Assembly: GCA_910591455.2 (NCBI GenBank)
Contig: OU342817.1
Coordinates: 14,891,915 to 14,955,914 of the forward strand
DNA length: 64,000 nt
Direction: 5' to 3'
Source of the DNA: Pholis gunnellus
Taxonomy: Eukaryota; Chordata; Actinopteri; Perciformes; Pholidae
Part shown: positions 33,001-44,631 of the stretch, piece by piece
Position numbering within the stretch: the first letter of the stretch is position 1
Layout: each line of letters opens with the position of its first letter
Program-made: the position numbers and the translations under genes
Notes under the pieces: model-generated
The model's input: the letters and a program-made list of their open reading frames with translations, nothing else
What the model was told of the DNA's origin: nothing
Databases searched by the model: none

Positions 33001-36000
33001 ATCCATGGTGGAGCGCAACACCTCCCCATGACTGGCATCACCAATCCTCTAAAAGGACGAGAAGACAGAACGACGACTTGAAAGCAGAACAACATATTTC
33101 ACATTTTGATAGACGAGATAGTTTGTGTACTAACTCAGCATGAAAGACATTTACTGACCTCTCCTAGACTGGCTCCTGACTGGTCGTACAGCGGTCGATC
33201 TGTATGCAATAGTGCCCCCTGCTGGCCAGGCCTACTCAGCCACACACAGAACATGGAGCTTCCATCAGGGAGGTTAGTGCTGCACACATCACACTGCACA
33301 TCTGGAGAGAAAACAAGGTACTGGTTAAAGGCTTTTTTTTTTTGGTAACACCATGTGTAGAATTTTTGAGGGAAGAATAACAGTAGCAGCGGTACCAACC
33401 GACTCTCGTGCCGTCTCTGTGGTACGCGATTCCTTCGTATCGCCCCTCCTGTATCTGTGTAGCGTCTGAGGACGAGTTGTGTCCATTCACCTTCTGTTTC
33501 TTAGGAGTAGAGGTAGCAGGAATGTCCGTCATTGACTGAATCCCGCTGTTCGCCGGCATGCTGAACTCTCGACTCTTTTCTTTGTGAATTGTAGAAAGAG
33601 CCGCCCACTGATCCTGCTCGCCCTGGTTGTTTTCTACTCGCTCCTCACTTCTGGCCTCGACACCAGCGCTCCCCGTCTCAGCGTCCTGGTCGGACCCGAC
33701 CACGCACGGGGAGGGCGTACGCAGCAGCTCGGCTGTATCGCAGGACGTCATGGAGCGTTGGTTATTATTTATGTACCCTCCGCCACTGAGAAGCTCCATA
33801 CTACTGCTCAGATCGAGGTCGGCTAGGGCCAGGGTCACCAGATCACCATCGCTGTTAACGTCGAGGTAACAGCTGGCCGAGTCTACTATGTGTGCTGAAG
33901 GAGAATCCTCCGCCGGGCCTGGATCAGAACCACCATGGCCAGCGAACGTTTCACAGAAGCCAGAGGACGACCTGGGGAATTGAGTTTTAATAAACTGATG
34001 ACGAAGAACAACAACTGATGGCGATAGATCAACAAATCCCGATGGTATTATTTTATCAAAAGAACATTCTGAAGAATGTTTACAGTTTTCTTTCACATCT
34101 CAAGCCGGCATGTCACTGACAATAAGGGCTGCATCACATTCGCATCACTGAAAACTCTGACCTATTTCAGTGGCTACTAGCTACTTATCTGTAAAAGAAA
34201 AGTTATTCAGTGAAAAAGAGAATTAAATTCTTCAGTGATGTCTGCAAATCAGTGCTAATGTATCCATGTCTATGAGCCTCGGTAACGTAAATAACTATTA
34301 GACTATCATAATTACATGTGAGGTTTTGTGATTACATGCAAATAAAGTTAAAGCCAGTTACATATTTTGGTGCTAACATTTTATGAATGGTCTCTTGAGA
34401 CACAGAACTGCCACTTGTAACTACCCCCACCTGCTCTCCAGTGAGATGACCTCAAAGCTGGAGTCTTGGAGGACCGAGCCACATGTGCGACGGGCTTTGC
34501 CTCCGTCAGGAGAGGTGCCACCCACCCTGCCAACAGCCGGTCCATTCTGACTGGGAGTAGCTGAAGAAGTCAAAAACAAAAAAAAACACTGAAAAATGCT
34601 CAAAGACGGACTATTTTAATGCCACTGCACACTGTAAATATGAATTATTACTGTGAACTAAAACTACAAGTCGCATCCTACCTGAGATAATCCTGATGGC
34701 AGGTTGATTAGCTCTGTGAACTTCACCGTCGAGCTGCTGCTGCTGGTCTCGGTTCTGGTGTGGCGGTCCGGAGGAAACCAGGCAGTAGGTCTCGTCTTCT
34801 GGAGGTTCCACCAAGGCGAACGTCTTGAGCAGTGCCTCAGTGGAATCAGCTCCGTCTAGCTGGCTGGTGCAGAGAGCGACCCGGGCTGCCTCCTCCATCA
34901 ACTCCGCAGTGTCATCGGCCCTGAGGAAAGAAACGCTGGATTTTCATCTAAGCATTGGAATGCCAATCAGGATCAAAGAACAATGTAATGATCATAATAT
35001 AAAAAGGCGTCCAGTACTAGATATGTTTTGAAAGTCATTTTGTGAGCAGACGTGCACACACAGATCGATTTAAACCTTTACTGGATGTTGCTTAGAATCA
35101 GTGCATTCATAGATTTCTGACTCTCATCCATAAATGAGCGTGAGGATACATGTAACACCCAGAAATAATCTAATGGGAATGTGACGTTTAATGATCACTT
35201 CTTATTCACAAGGAATTCAATCTCATTGAATATTTGACTTCGGGAATCATAACTGTAAACGAGCCATTATGGAGGAGTATTCTCTCCAGGCACTCAGGTT
35301 GATGCACGTTCTTGTCTGGAAGCTGTCGATTTGACATGTTTAGCTGTAATAAAAGCTCAAGACTATTAAAACCGTGTAGTGTAGTCAATCGTATGATAAA
35401 GAAGGTTATTAAGCAATAATTAAAGTACGTACGACAACCGTTTGAGGCCTTAATTATGTATCATTGAAATGCAAGGGCGGCTTTATCAACACCATGGGAC
35501 ATTAACTCTTGGTAGTGTAGTAAAATATACATTATAACACTACAGCAATACCATAGTAATATGGCTGTCACAGGTCTGGTACGTTTCTTTCACACTTTGG
35601 CAGTATGAAGGAGTTTTGGACTAAAAACATCCAGGTAGTTTATGACAGGGACATAGGGATTAATACTCACATAACCACTCGTGTGGAGGTGACAGCCGGA
35701 GGAGAAAGAGTGGACAAACCGCTGCCCGGTTTGTCCAGCCGGGCGCTGGTTCCAGTGAAGATTTTGCCTCTCCCTGTGGAGGTTATTCCCAGAACAGCCT
35801 GATGCACCATGGCCATATCACCCGCCACCAGTGAGGACGGGTCTGAGGATTGAGAGGACACATGTGTGAGGTGCATATGGGGAAAAATGCCTGTTTAGAC
35901 AAGATATGACACATATTTATTTACGCCACAGAAGCCTGTGTATGCTGTTTGACCCAAACAAACGCTCACCATATTTCCCTGACATTTTGGAGAAGGCTGT

Positions 36001-39000
36001 ACTTTTATTAACCTCTGCTTGAGACTCAGAGAAGGGGCCGCTGGCCTTGCTGTCCGTGTCAGACATCCATCCATAGAAACCAGGCATCAGAAAAGTGACA
36101 CTCTGTTGAGGACCAAGCAGCAGAGACAGAAGTGAGAGTAGGCAAAGCAGTCGGACCAGACAACCTGGCTCAGCTGGTCGTGTCGGCTGACCTTGCTCAG
36201 CAGCTCGTCCTCGTCGTAGCCGAGCAGGCTGAGAGCCAGGTGGTTGTGGATGTGGCAGATTGAGCCATCAGGGTGGAGCAGGAGGAGACCGCTCAGAGGA
36301 GCGAACACCCAAACTGTCCCGGAGTACTCCAGCGCAGGGCTGGGGGAGAGGACAACGCTGTCCGCTTTCACGTCTGCAAGAGTCCAGACACACATTGAAA
36401 GAGCACAACTCGTTAGTACATTACAGTACGAGACGAGTAACTTATATTGGGGGGCACAGATTTACCCGATGGTGACTATTTTGTATATTTGATTGGTTAA
36501 ACATTGTAGCCAATATCTGATCCAGCTAATTGAGTCAGTATCAGCCCAATATCAGTATCAGTGTGTCCCTAGAGAAAACCAAAAAGAATTAGCAAAAATC
36601 AACAAACACAGCCCTAACTTTTGCTTTGTGACGATGCGGTTTTCAGATCCAATGTTTTTCCAAATTATTTATTTAGCTCGAGAAGTAGAGGAATGTTCTC
36701 AAGCCCTTAAAGGAACAGTGTGTAGGATTATGGGGGATTTATTTGCAGAATATGATATTTATAACTAGATTTTCATTGGTGTATAATCAACTGAAATTCA
36801 GAATCGTTGGGATTTCGTTACCTTAAAACGAACCGTTTCTATCTACAAAGGAAACAGGGTTTTCATTACTTTTCCAGCAGGGGTTGTGTAGCTTGTGTGT
36901 ATTTGTTGTACTACAAAAGGCTGAGGAGTATTAACCGCAGGATGTTCAGTGCTTGGGCAGCATAACAGACGGTGGATAAGGCACCAATTTCTCCAAAATA
37001 ATATTGAGTGTCGTTAATCCCTCTTTGACCGAGCATCCCTAAAAAAACACCGTACCAGAGGACGGCTCTTCAGGGTTTAAGCCGGTTGACTTGCACACAG
37101 AGGAGGTGAGCCGACGGTTTTCCTGTGCATCGGATCTTTCAACACTCTCTGTTGCACCGGTGGAACCAGACCCATTGTTGTGATGTCGGGACCTCCCACA
37201 CACCACTGCCCCCTGAAGCTTGACACACAGTGGGACGGATGCACCCGCTCTGCTTTTACCACACACTCTCTGAATCCTCAGAGTCTGAAAGAAATGCAAA
37301 GTCAAACATGACAGACTTACAGAAATACCTGAGCGCTAAAGCGTTGTGGGATAATATTTATTTCTAAAAAAAAAAAAGCATATTGGTAAACAGAAACTTG
37401 AAGCGAAGCTTAAGAAAGGGAGCTTTCCTCAGCTGAGTGGAGCCATTTTGGCTGTAAAGTGTGCTTACTTTGGGCAACGCATTACTGTGCAGGGGGATTT
37501 GTAAAGAGGGGATTAGCTCCTTCACAGACACCCCTTTTAACTCGTCAGGATGTTGGTATCCATGGAGATGGGCAAACGCCAAGTCACAGGTTAGGATACT
37601 ACCCTAGAAAGAAAAATGAAGAAAGCAGGAATTCTCATGAAAAATGCAAAAAGAAAAGAAAAATCTCACTACCATGGCTGCTAAATAATGACATACTTAC
37701 ATCTTGTGTAAAGGAGAGAAAGGCGGAGACTCTTTCCACACTTTCCATCATGACAAGCCAGTGCTCTTTATTTTGTGACCACCTGTGGGTACACACCGAC
37801 ACTGGCATCTCTCCAGATAACGTCACAACATCCACCTACAGAAAGAGCAGCACGTTAAACACACTATTATTTTAAAGTTTGGTCCACCATTCGTCCAGCA
37901 TTTTTCATACCACTTTTCCAGACACGGCCGCAACAGTTCCATCCACAAGGGGAAAATCTTCTTCCAATGCTTCTTCCAGGACCTGACTGGTTTTCTTCAA
38001 GATGGAGAGCAGCTTTTTTCCAATCAGCTCACTGCTGGAGCACTCGAGCAGTTTGCAGGCCTGTTCATTTGCTGACAATATCTGAAAAAAGGTTGATAAG
38101 AAACACATTTACAGCACACGCTCGAGTTGCAATATTTCTAATTCTGCAGAGTATTTATTTTTCAACATGGATATTAAACCTATTTTCCATGTTTTTGTGT
38201 CTAACTGACTAACACGGACAGCAATTTCTGAAATTGGTCCAGTATTGAGCGAGAGCGCTGCAGGCGGCTGCAATATAATCATATCCGGGCAATTTGGCAC
38301 CGGCAATTTACGTCCACTGAAAGTCCTTGTTTTTGCCACTGACAGTGTCTGACATTATGTCTGACACTGTGGAAAGAGTCTCGCTCAAGGAGTGGTCTCG
38401 TTCTGAGGTGACAACGGTGGCAACGTCAGGCAGAGCTTGTTGTGTTGGGAGTACAGAGAGAGTAGCTTTGTGTTATCTAAAAGATATTTAATGTCATGGC
38501 TGAATATTCAGATGATTTCGACAATGTGGATGAGGTCTTTGAACTAAATTTCTGCCCATATTTATTTGAGCCAGGGTTTAAGGATGAAGAGCTACTACAA
38601 ATTAAAGAGTGGACGAGGAGAGAGAGAGATAGAGAGACTGGGCGGAGGAGGGCGACCCAGCTGCTGCAAGGCCGCAAAGCTCGGGAGACTGGTGGTGTTC
38701 CTGCAGGTGCTGTGACAAAAGAAGAAAGCTGTAAAATGTGGGAGCTCTTGCTGCCCGATATTAAGATGTCAGAACTAGACTTCTCCTTGAGCGGGACTCT
38801 GACACCATGACAAAGGGACCGGATCTGTAGGGTCCTTTCCATAATGTTGTCAGACACTTATAATAAAAATCAGAGCCTTTTAGTGAACGTAACGTTACAT
38901 TGACGCCGCACAATTGCATGTGTTTTGCAGCTGCCGGTTGATAAGATACAAAACCACAGAAAACCCTGAAGTGGACTCATGGTACCTCTTTGGTTTTATG

Positions 39001-39520
39001 GTGGACCGTAAGAACAGCTTTGTTTGGGTTGAGGGTAGATGGAGATCCAGGCAGGCCAGAGTCTTCAGAGATGAGCTGACTGAACAAGCGTTCCTCTCTC
39101 TCTGACATAGTGGACGGGTGAGGCAGGGAAACAGCAGAGCCTTTGGAGCCACGGTGTAAGCTCGAGATCTGAAGGTTTCTTGCTGCGACAGAAGTGCAAA
39201 CAGCCACATTTTCACCTGCAAGAAAAAAAAGAAAAGAATAACAAACTCTGCGTGTCGACTGTTTAATCGTGTCAGCTCTACTCTCAATTACGACCAAAGT
39301 AGTTCCACTCACCTCTCGAGGAACCAGGATAATAACGACGCTGCAGAGCCCAGAGGCCCTTCTTGTACAGCGGCCTCTGAGTACACGGGTAGGACTTATT
39401 CAGGTCGAAGTCATCCTCCAGGAGATCACAGGTGAGGTCGGGCACCACACAAATAGTGTCTCCTTTAACTCGATTGTAGCTTCGGCTCCCCCCAAAACGA
39501 GCCTCGGTCGACAGCGACAT
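30042..39520 (-). CDS. pask: PAS domain-containing serine/threonine kinase (20 coding exons)
   Basis: Minus-strand exons: 39520-39313, 39215-38986, 38081-37911, 37835-37701, 37603-37469, 37284-37056, 36373-36192, 36102-35970, 35842-35671, 34920-34682, 34560-34431, 33971-33400, 33301-33159, 33048-32881, 32755-32630, 32547-32413, 32315-32116, 31738-31605, 30846-30697 and 30208-30042. Phases agree throughout, giving 1252 aa (human 1323). The N-terminal PAS-A region (about residues 147-293; ILSANEQACKLLECSSSELI, AFAHLHGYQ) is followed by a second PAS (LLLLHPDGSICHIHNHLALS). A poorly conserved middle with a 190-codon exon comes next, then IQEGRYEGIAYHRDG and the kinase. Kinase motifs are intact: glycine loop GKGAFGFVW (931 on), VIVK lysine (953), HRDIKDEN (Asp 1053), DFGSA (Asp 1071), and FCGTLEYCSPEV. 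PASK is a nutrient-responsive kinase acting on metabolic and translational targets. The C-terminus is acidic. Confidence 0.94.
30925..31559. mobile_element. MITE-like element with 13-bp perfect terminal inverted repeats
   Basis: The ends CGTATTAGGGCCA (30925-30937) and TGGCCCTAATACG (31547-31559) are perfect inverted repeats 635 bp apart, in the pask intron between exons 18 and 19. Inside lies a strong hairpin, arms ATGAGAAAGAAGT (31428-31440) and ACTTCTTTCTCAT (31461-31473), with A8/T8 pairing further in. There is no coding capacity and no clear target-site duplication. The ends resemble a common teleost repeat. The superfamily is unknown to me. Confidence 0.65.
36706..36960. mobile_element. 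Teleost dispersed repeat (aaaggaacagtgtgtaggat type)
   Basis: It begins with ttaaaggaacagtgtgtagg and continues with ttcattggtgtataatcaac and gaatcgttgggatttcgtta. I recognise this order as a very abundant non-coding repeat of percomorph genomes. It lies in the pask intron between exons 6 and 7. The exact right end was not determined. Confidence 0.65.
38344..38858. mobile_element. Small DNA element with 11-bp perfect terminal inverted repeats
   Basis: AGTGTCTGACA at 38344-38354 is matched by its reverse complement TGTCAGACACT at 38848-38858, and the homology extends imperfectly inwards (ATTATG...GGAAAG). The 515-bp element sits in pask intron 2. It carries a plus-strand frame, 38496-38810, of 104 codons (start MAEYSDDFDNVDEVF, then PYLFEPGF and an Arg/Glu-rich helix). 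The motif resembles the N-terminus of fish repeat-encoded proteins with a YxFEP motif; this is from memory and unverified. No transposase is present. Confidence 0.5.
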
Positions 39521-39599
39521 TGTTGTTGTTTATCCAGCTGGTTTTGACAATGATTGACCCACACAGATAATTAATGGATTGCAGCATTGTAACAATAGT

Positions 39600-40130
39600 G
39601 TATGTTTAGTTGCTCGCGTCTGATGTGAAGATTGAGAGCGAAACAACACTCACCCCGTAGAAAGAAACGGTGCGGCCTGTTTCCTACAAGGGAGCAGCAG
39701 CTTCAGTTGACGCTTTGTTGACAAGGTAACGTTACCGTCACTGCGCTGTGTGGCTAACTAGCCATCAGCTAACGTAAACGTTACTGCCGCTACAAACAAA
39801 ACCACGGTCGAGCGGTGTTTGGTCCGTAAATTGCGGTGTTTCCGGTGCAATTTCAACGACTTTAGTCCGAGGGTACGTTACCGTGGCGTTGGCACAACTT
39901 TGACACCACTCCAGTAGGTTGGCGAAGGTTACAAAAGAAGATTTTATGTGTAAACTGTTTCACTTCGTCCAGCAGTAGCTTTTGTAAACCGCGGGCTTCT
40001 AGCGGCAGCCAGAGTAGATTCCCGGAAGTCCCCTGGAGCCAATCAGATATCACGTCTCTGAACAACAGCACCTCATTGGAGGATTTACCGGAAACGCCCG
40101 CCCTTGTTTCCATGGGAACCAAAAATAGCA
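39600..40130 (-). promoter_or_regulatory. Candidate pask promoter and 5' UTR region
   Basis: CpG-richer DNA upstream of the pask ATG (39520). It has two CCAAT-type boxes (gccaatcag near 40038-40046 and cattgg near 40073-40078), ETS-type sites (ccggaagt near 40022-40029 and accggaaa near 40088-40095) and a GC-rich gcccgccc near 40098. One or more non-coding exons probably lie within 39530-39950. Ownership by pask is inferred from position; the next gene's 3' end is 1.6 kb away. Confidence 0.5.
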
Positions 40131-40136
40131 ACTAAA

Positions 40137-40138
<2 letters not shown>

Positions 40139-40215
<77 letters not shown>

Positions 40216-40223
40216 CATATGTA
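40139..40223. repeat. (AT)n-(AC)n-(AT)n compound microsatellite
   Basis: AT array, then CA array (about 40177-40200), then AT again. Confidence 0.9.
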
Positions 40224-41717
40224 TCTATTTATTTTATATGTATAAATAAATAAAAGACGAAAATGTCTCAAAGGCGTAAATTCACATTTATTTTTTTATT
40301 ATAAAACAGGTGGACACAGACAAACCCTCACAGCAAACAGCAGTAACTATGACAGTTTTCTTTTTTATTTACTGCAGTTTAGCAAACAACACGTCTACTT
40401 TAGTTGTGTTATCTTAATTCATAAGGGGCACAAATTAGAAGGCATCCATAACATTAATAGAAAATTACTATAGATATTCTAAAACATATACATGAGAATT
40501 ATAAGCTCTTTATTTGTATGTACAAATCTGATGGACACCAAAGTACATGTTTGAACAGATATAACAAAGATCATCCTATTATGTAGGCTTAAACTGGCAT
40601 CTGAGAGAAGTTGGGTAAGAGTTCCAGGTGCAATGACTTCAGGGGTCCATATGGTTTTGTTTTTCTTAATTAGCTACATGGCTTTGCTTCTTAAATTCAC
40701 AAGCTCTCCCTCAGGAGGACCTCACCAACTTCAACTAGACAAAAGTTTTTGCCACAACACAGACTGGAATTAAATGAATCAGACATTATCCTTACTGACA
40801 AAAATTCTGGCACAGTCCAAATTAAAAACCAGTTTAAGAGAAACTATAGGGAAGTACACTATGCTTCACTTTTGCATAAGTGAAAAAGAAAAATATTACA
40901 ACATGAGATGAAAAGCTCACTCTGACATAGCTGCTTGATAAGGAAAATATACATAACAGTCAGTACAGATGCATCGAAACATATTTTATTTTGACTTATA
41001 GCTCTCTTGGTATTAGCGACATTGTGAGCAGAATTTCAGTTTATCCGGTACTGAAATAATTCATCGCGTTGACAGGCCAGCTCCAGCTGCCATGGGAAAT
41101 GTAAGCATGTCATCCAGTCTGCTTTTGATCCAATTACACACGCCATCATTGATTTTGTTCTTCACATCACAAACATTTAGATTTCTGTAACATTGGGTAC
41201 ATTTTGATACAGCATCTTTTTTTTTCATGTATTTACTGCACTACCATGAGTTTATGTGATACTCTGACAAAATGTGCCTTTTACACTTTCTTTTCTTGAG
41301 TCAGTAACGCCCTCATTCAGAAATGGTACATGAATCAGCTTGAGCCTGATCCTGCAGTAATCTATTTCGCCATTAATCTAATCTCATGATTCTTTGAATT
41401 TGTGGTTCAGCAGCTCGTTTGAGCATGAAGAGAGTTTCGCTGCTGAAATAATCTCCCTGGATCTTCTAACTGTTGCTCAGTCCAGTGGCCGGCTGCTATA
41501 GCTGTAGCATGCATGTTTTGTCAAGTAGCTCACTTTACAATAATGAGTACTGGTCGATCTTCATACGGACAAGGAGCCAAGCAGAACACTTTACACAGTC
41601 ACACATACAGTCATACGCGTACACGAGCAAAGTTGGGCACACACTTATGGTGCCATGGCTGTGAGAAGGGAGCCTCGATAAGCTTTTGGAGCATAGTTCA
41701 CTAAAACAGGGCCCATC
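40224..41717. other. Intergenic DNA and kcnab1 3' UTR
   Basis: No exon is seen. The kcnab1 stop is at 41718-41720, so its minus-strand 3' UTR should extend leftwards into this AT-rich stretch. Several minus-strand AATAAA-type signals occur near 40225-40370. Short frames here lack protein similarity I can recognise. Confidence 0.5.
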
Positions 41718-44534
41718 CTAATGGTTGTAGTCCTTTTTCGTGTGAGGACGATTTTCCAGTAGATGGTCCATTTCTGAGGCAATGCCTGCCGTCATCTTTG
41801 GAATTACCTGCACGGAGCACACGATCAATGCTGTAGGACTGGACCACATAATGAAATAGTTACTCAGTAGTATTCAGGCTCAGGAAACATCTTTATACCT
41901 GGATGGCGCCCAGGTTCTCTGTCAGCTGCCTTGGATTGGAGGATCCCAGCAGCACTGAGCTCACTCCCTCGTTCCTCAGGCACCAAGCTAAAGACCGGAG
42001 ATAGGAGGAGCATTTACAGCTGTTAATATAGTATCGAGGTATCAGACAGTACGAAGAGAAACACAGGATTTGGTTGTGAACAATATTTAGTTTGTTTGCT
42101 CTCACAGGAATGGAAAGTTGAGGGTCTGAGGATGTCCTTACCTATGGCTAGCTGCGGCAAAGTACATCCGAGCTTCTCCGCGATATGAGTCAGTTCCTTT
42201 AGCTTGGCTTGTTGTTTCCTCCCATCCTCACTCATTATTTTCTCCCTCAACCACTGGTATGGCTGCAGGAGCAGAACCAGAGTAAGAATTATAATTACTT
42301 CTCAAAATCCGGCATAAATAACGCGAATCACATTGTGTTTAATTGCTGGCTTTGTACTTTTTGCATAAGAGTCAAAAGATATATTATATAACATATGGAC
42401 ACTAGGCAGGCGGTCGAAAGAAATTGAAGCCGTACCTTCATTGAGGCCCTGGAGGATTCTGGGACGCCATTCTCGTACTTCCCAGTGATGATTCCACAGG
42501 CCAAAGGTGACCAAGATACCACACCCACACCTGAGGTAGAACAAGAGCCACTGAGCAACAGGGTACAAAATCTATTGCAGCACTAAATCTATTAACAAAA
42601 GCTTACTATAGACCTACCTATCTTATGGTAGAGCTCTGGCAGCTGAGTTTCCACTTTCTCCCTCTGGAAGAAGTGATACTCTGCCTGCTCACACACTGGT
42701 GGAATTAGATTAAACTGCCTGGCCACAGAATATGCTTCCTAATTGAATATGAAGAGGGAATAAAAAGAAACGGGGGCATATTAATGAGATAAAAAACATG
42801 TGCAACCATTGTGTTTGAAGATTTTCTTGTTTTTCTTCTTCTCCCGCTCCTCTTTGTATGGCATGTCTTTCAACATATTAGATCATTTTGGATTTCATTG
42901 CCCCTTTCTAAAGCACGAACCTTCAGTAGTGTGAACAAAACAGCTATCTAGATAAACTAGATCCCCCACTGTGCTCTAAATCATTATAGACGTATTCTAA
43001 TTTCACAAAATTACATGCGAGGTTGTCTAGGTGATCTCTAATTCCATTTTCTGAAAGATTACATTACAGTCATTTAGCAGACGCTTTTAACCAAAGCGAC
43101 TTACAATTCAGATTCTATCACATTTCTACACCGTAGGCACAGCTACGGGAGCAATTTTTGGGCTTACGTCTCTTGCTCAAGGACACATCGACATGCAACT
43201 AGCAGAGCCAGAGCTGGGGATCGAACCGCCGAACCCTCTGATTGATGGACGGCCCTGCTCTCCACTTAGCCACAGTCGCCCATAACTGACTTTGTAATTG
43301 CTCTGTAGTGGTAATTTAGACAGAACATTTCTCAGTGTGTTCATGGTATTAAAAAGGTATGATTACAGGGATAAACAAAAAACAATGATGTCAATATATT
43401 GCCAGCCTTAAATAGAACCATGACTGTTTGTCTTTTATAGGCTTTTTTATTTCTTAATCTCGGGTTGCTTGCCAGGAGATACACAAAGACCTTTTCCATC
43501 ACTCACCATGATCTCCATTGCAGACCACCGGGATGTCCCCCAGTACATGGACATCCCCTGATTGATCACATGTGTCATCGATCTCACTATCTCTGTAAAA
43601 AGAGCCGATATGTACATTGTCATTAATCAAACAGTGGATGGCGCCACAACCGCAACTTTTATATAACCTGCAGGAAAACCGTTTTAAAACTGTGTTCATT
43701 TTAAAGTGACACTATTTTTACATCCACCAAAAACAGGAGAATTAGAATAATACAATTCTCATAGAAGACTTGGACCAGGTTTAAAGAAGACAACAAGAAA
43801 TCCAGAAAAGCCTTTGTGTGAAACTGGCACCTTCTGGACTGTAAAAACAAAGATGCTGCTTGAAAGGTATTCAGCCTCTTTGTGAGAAAGGCTCTGGTCC
43901 TTTTAAACTCACGTATAAGCAGATCTTTGCTGGGATCATACGGCTTCATATGGCCAAACGCTGCAAGGGTTAAATGAAAAGACTCAGCGAACCTTGGCAG
44001 AACGTTGCTTGTGCAGTTGAACAAATCATAGCTACAGCTGTAAGGGCTGCAATCAGCCACGGTGGCCTTTAGTGTATCCACAGGCTATTTGTGCCTGGGT
44101 AATTAATGGTGGCTGGAATAGTGGATAACCAAAATCATATTTAATAAAAACCTGCTGTGATATTCTCTCTCAAAGGAGCCTTTAACAAAGGCCATCTCAC
44201 ATCTCAGGAGGAAATACTGCTATTATTTTTGCATGTGTGTCTGCTGTGCACAAACTCTCCAATTACTGAAGGAAGCAACAACAAGGCGATAAAGTAATTT
44301 ATGTGATTACTTAAGTCTATAATTGCGTGCTTTGGTCTGCAGTTGTACAAAAAATGAATTAACGAAACATCTGCTACATTAAAGCAGTGTAAAGTGTGAA
44401 TGCGAAATAGGAAGCGGGGAGAGTGAGAATGAGGACGAAGGGATGAGACCAGTGTGTGTGATTAAAAAAGAGTGATTCCTTTTCATCAGTAGTTCTCTCT
44501 GTAGACCAACATATAGCTCAGTGAGAGACAGAGA

Positions 44535-44631
<97 letters not shown>

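Noticed and set aside
43200..43260. tRNA-like B-box sequence gggatcgaaccgcc
   Set aside because: Part of an abundant dispersed repeat; no cloverleaf could be drawn.
43893..43967. Possible extra kcnab1 exon (FGHMKPYDPSKDLLI reading)
   Set aside because: The core exons on both sides join in phase without it and no family member has this peptide; no convincing acceptor.
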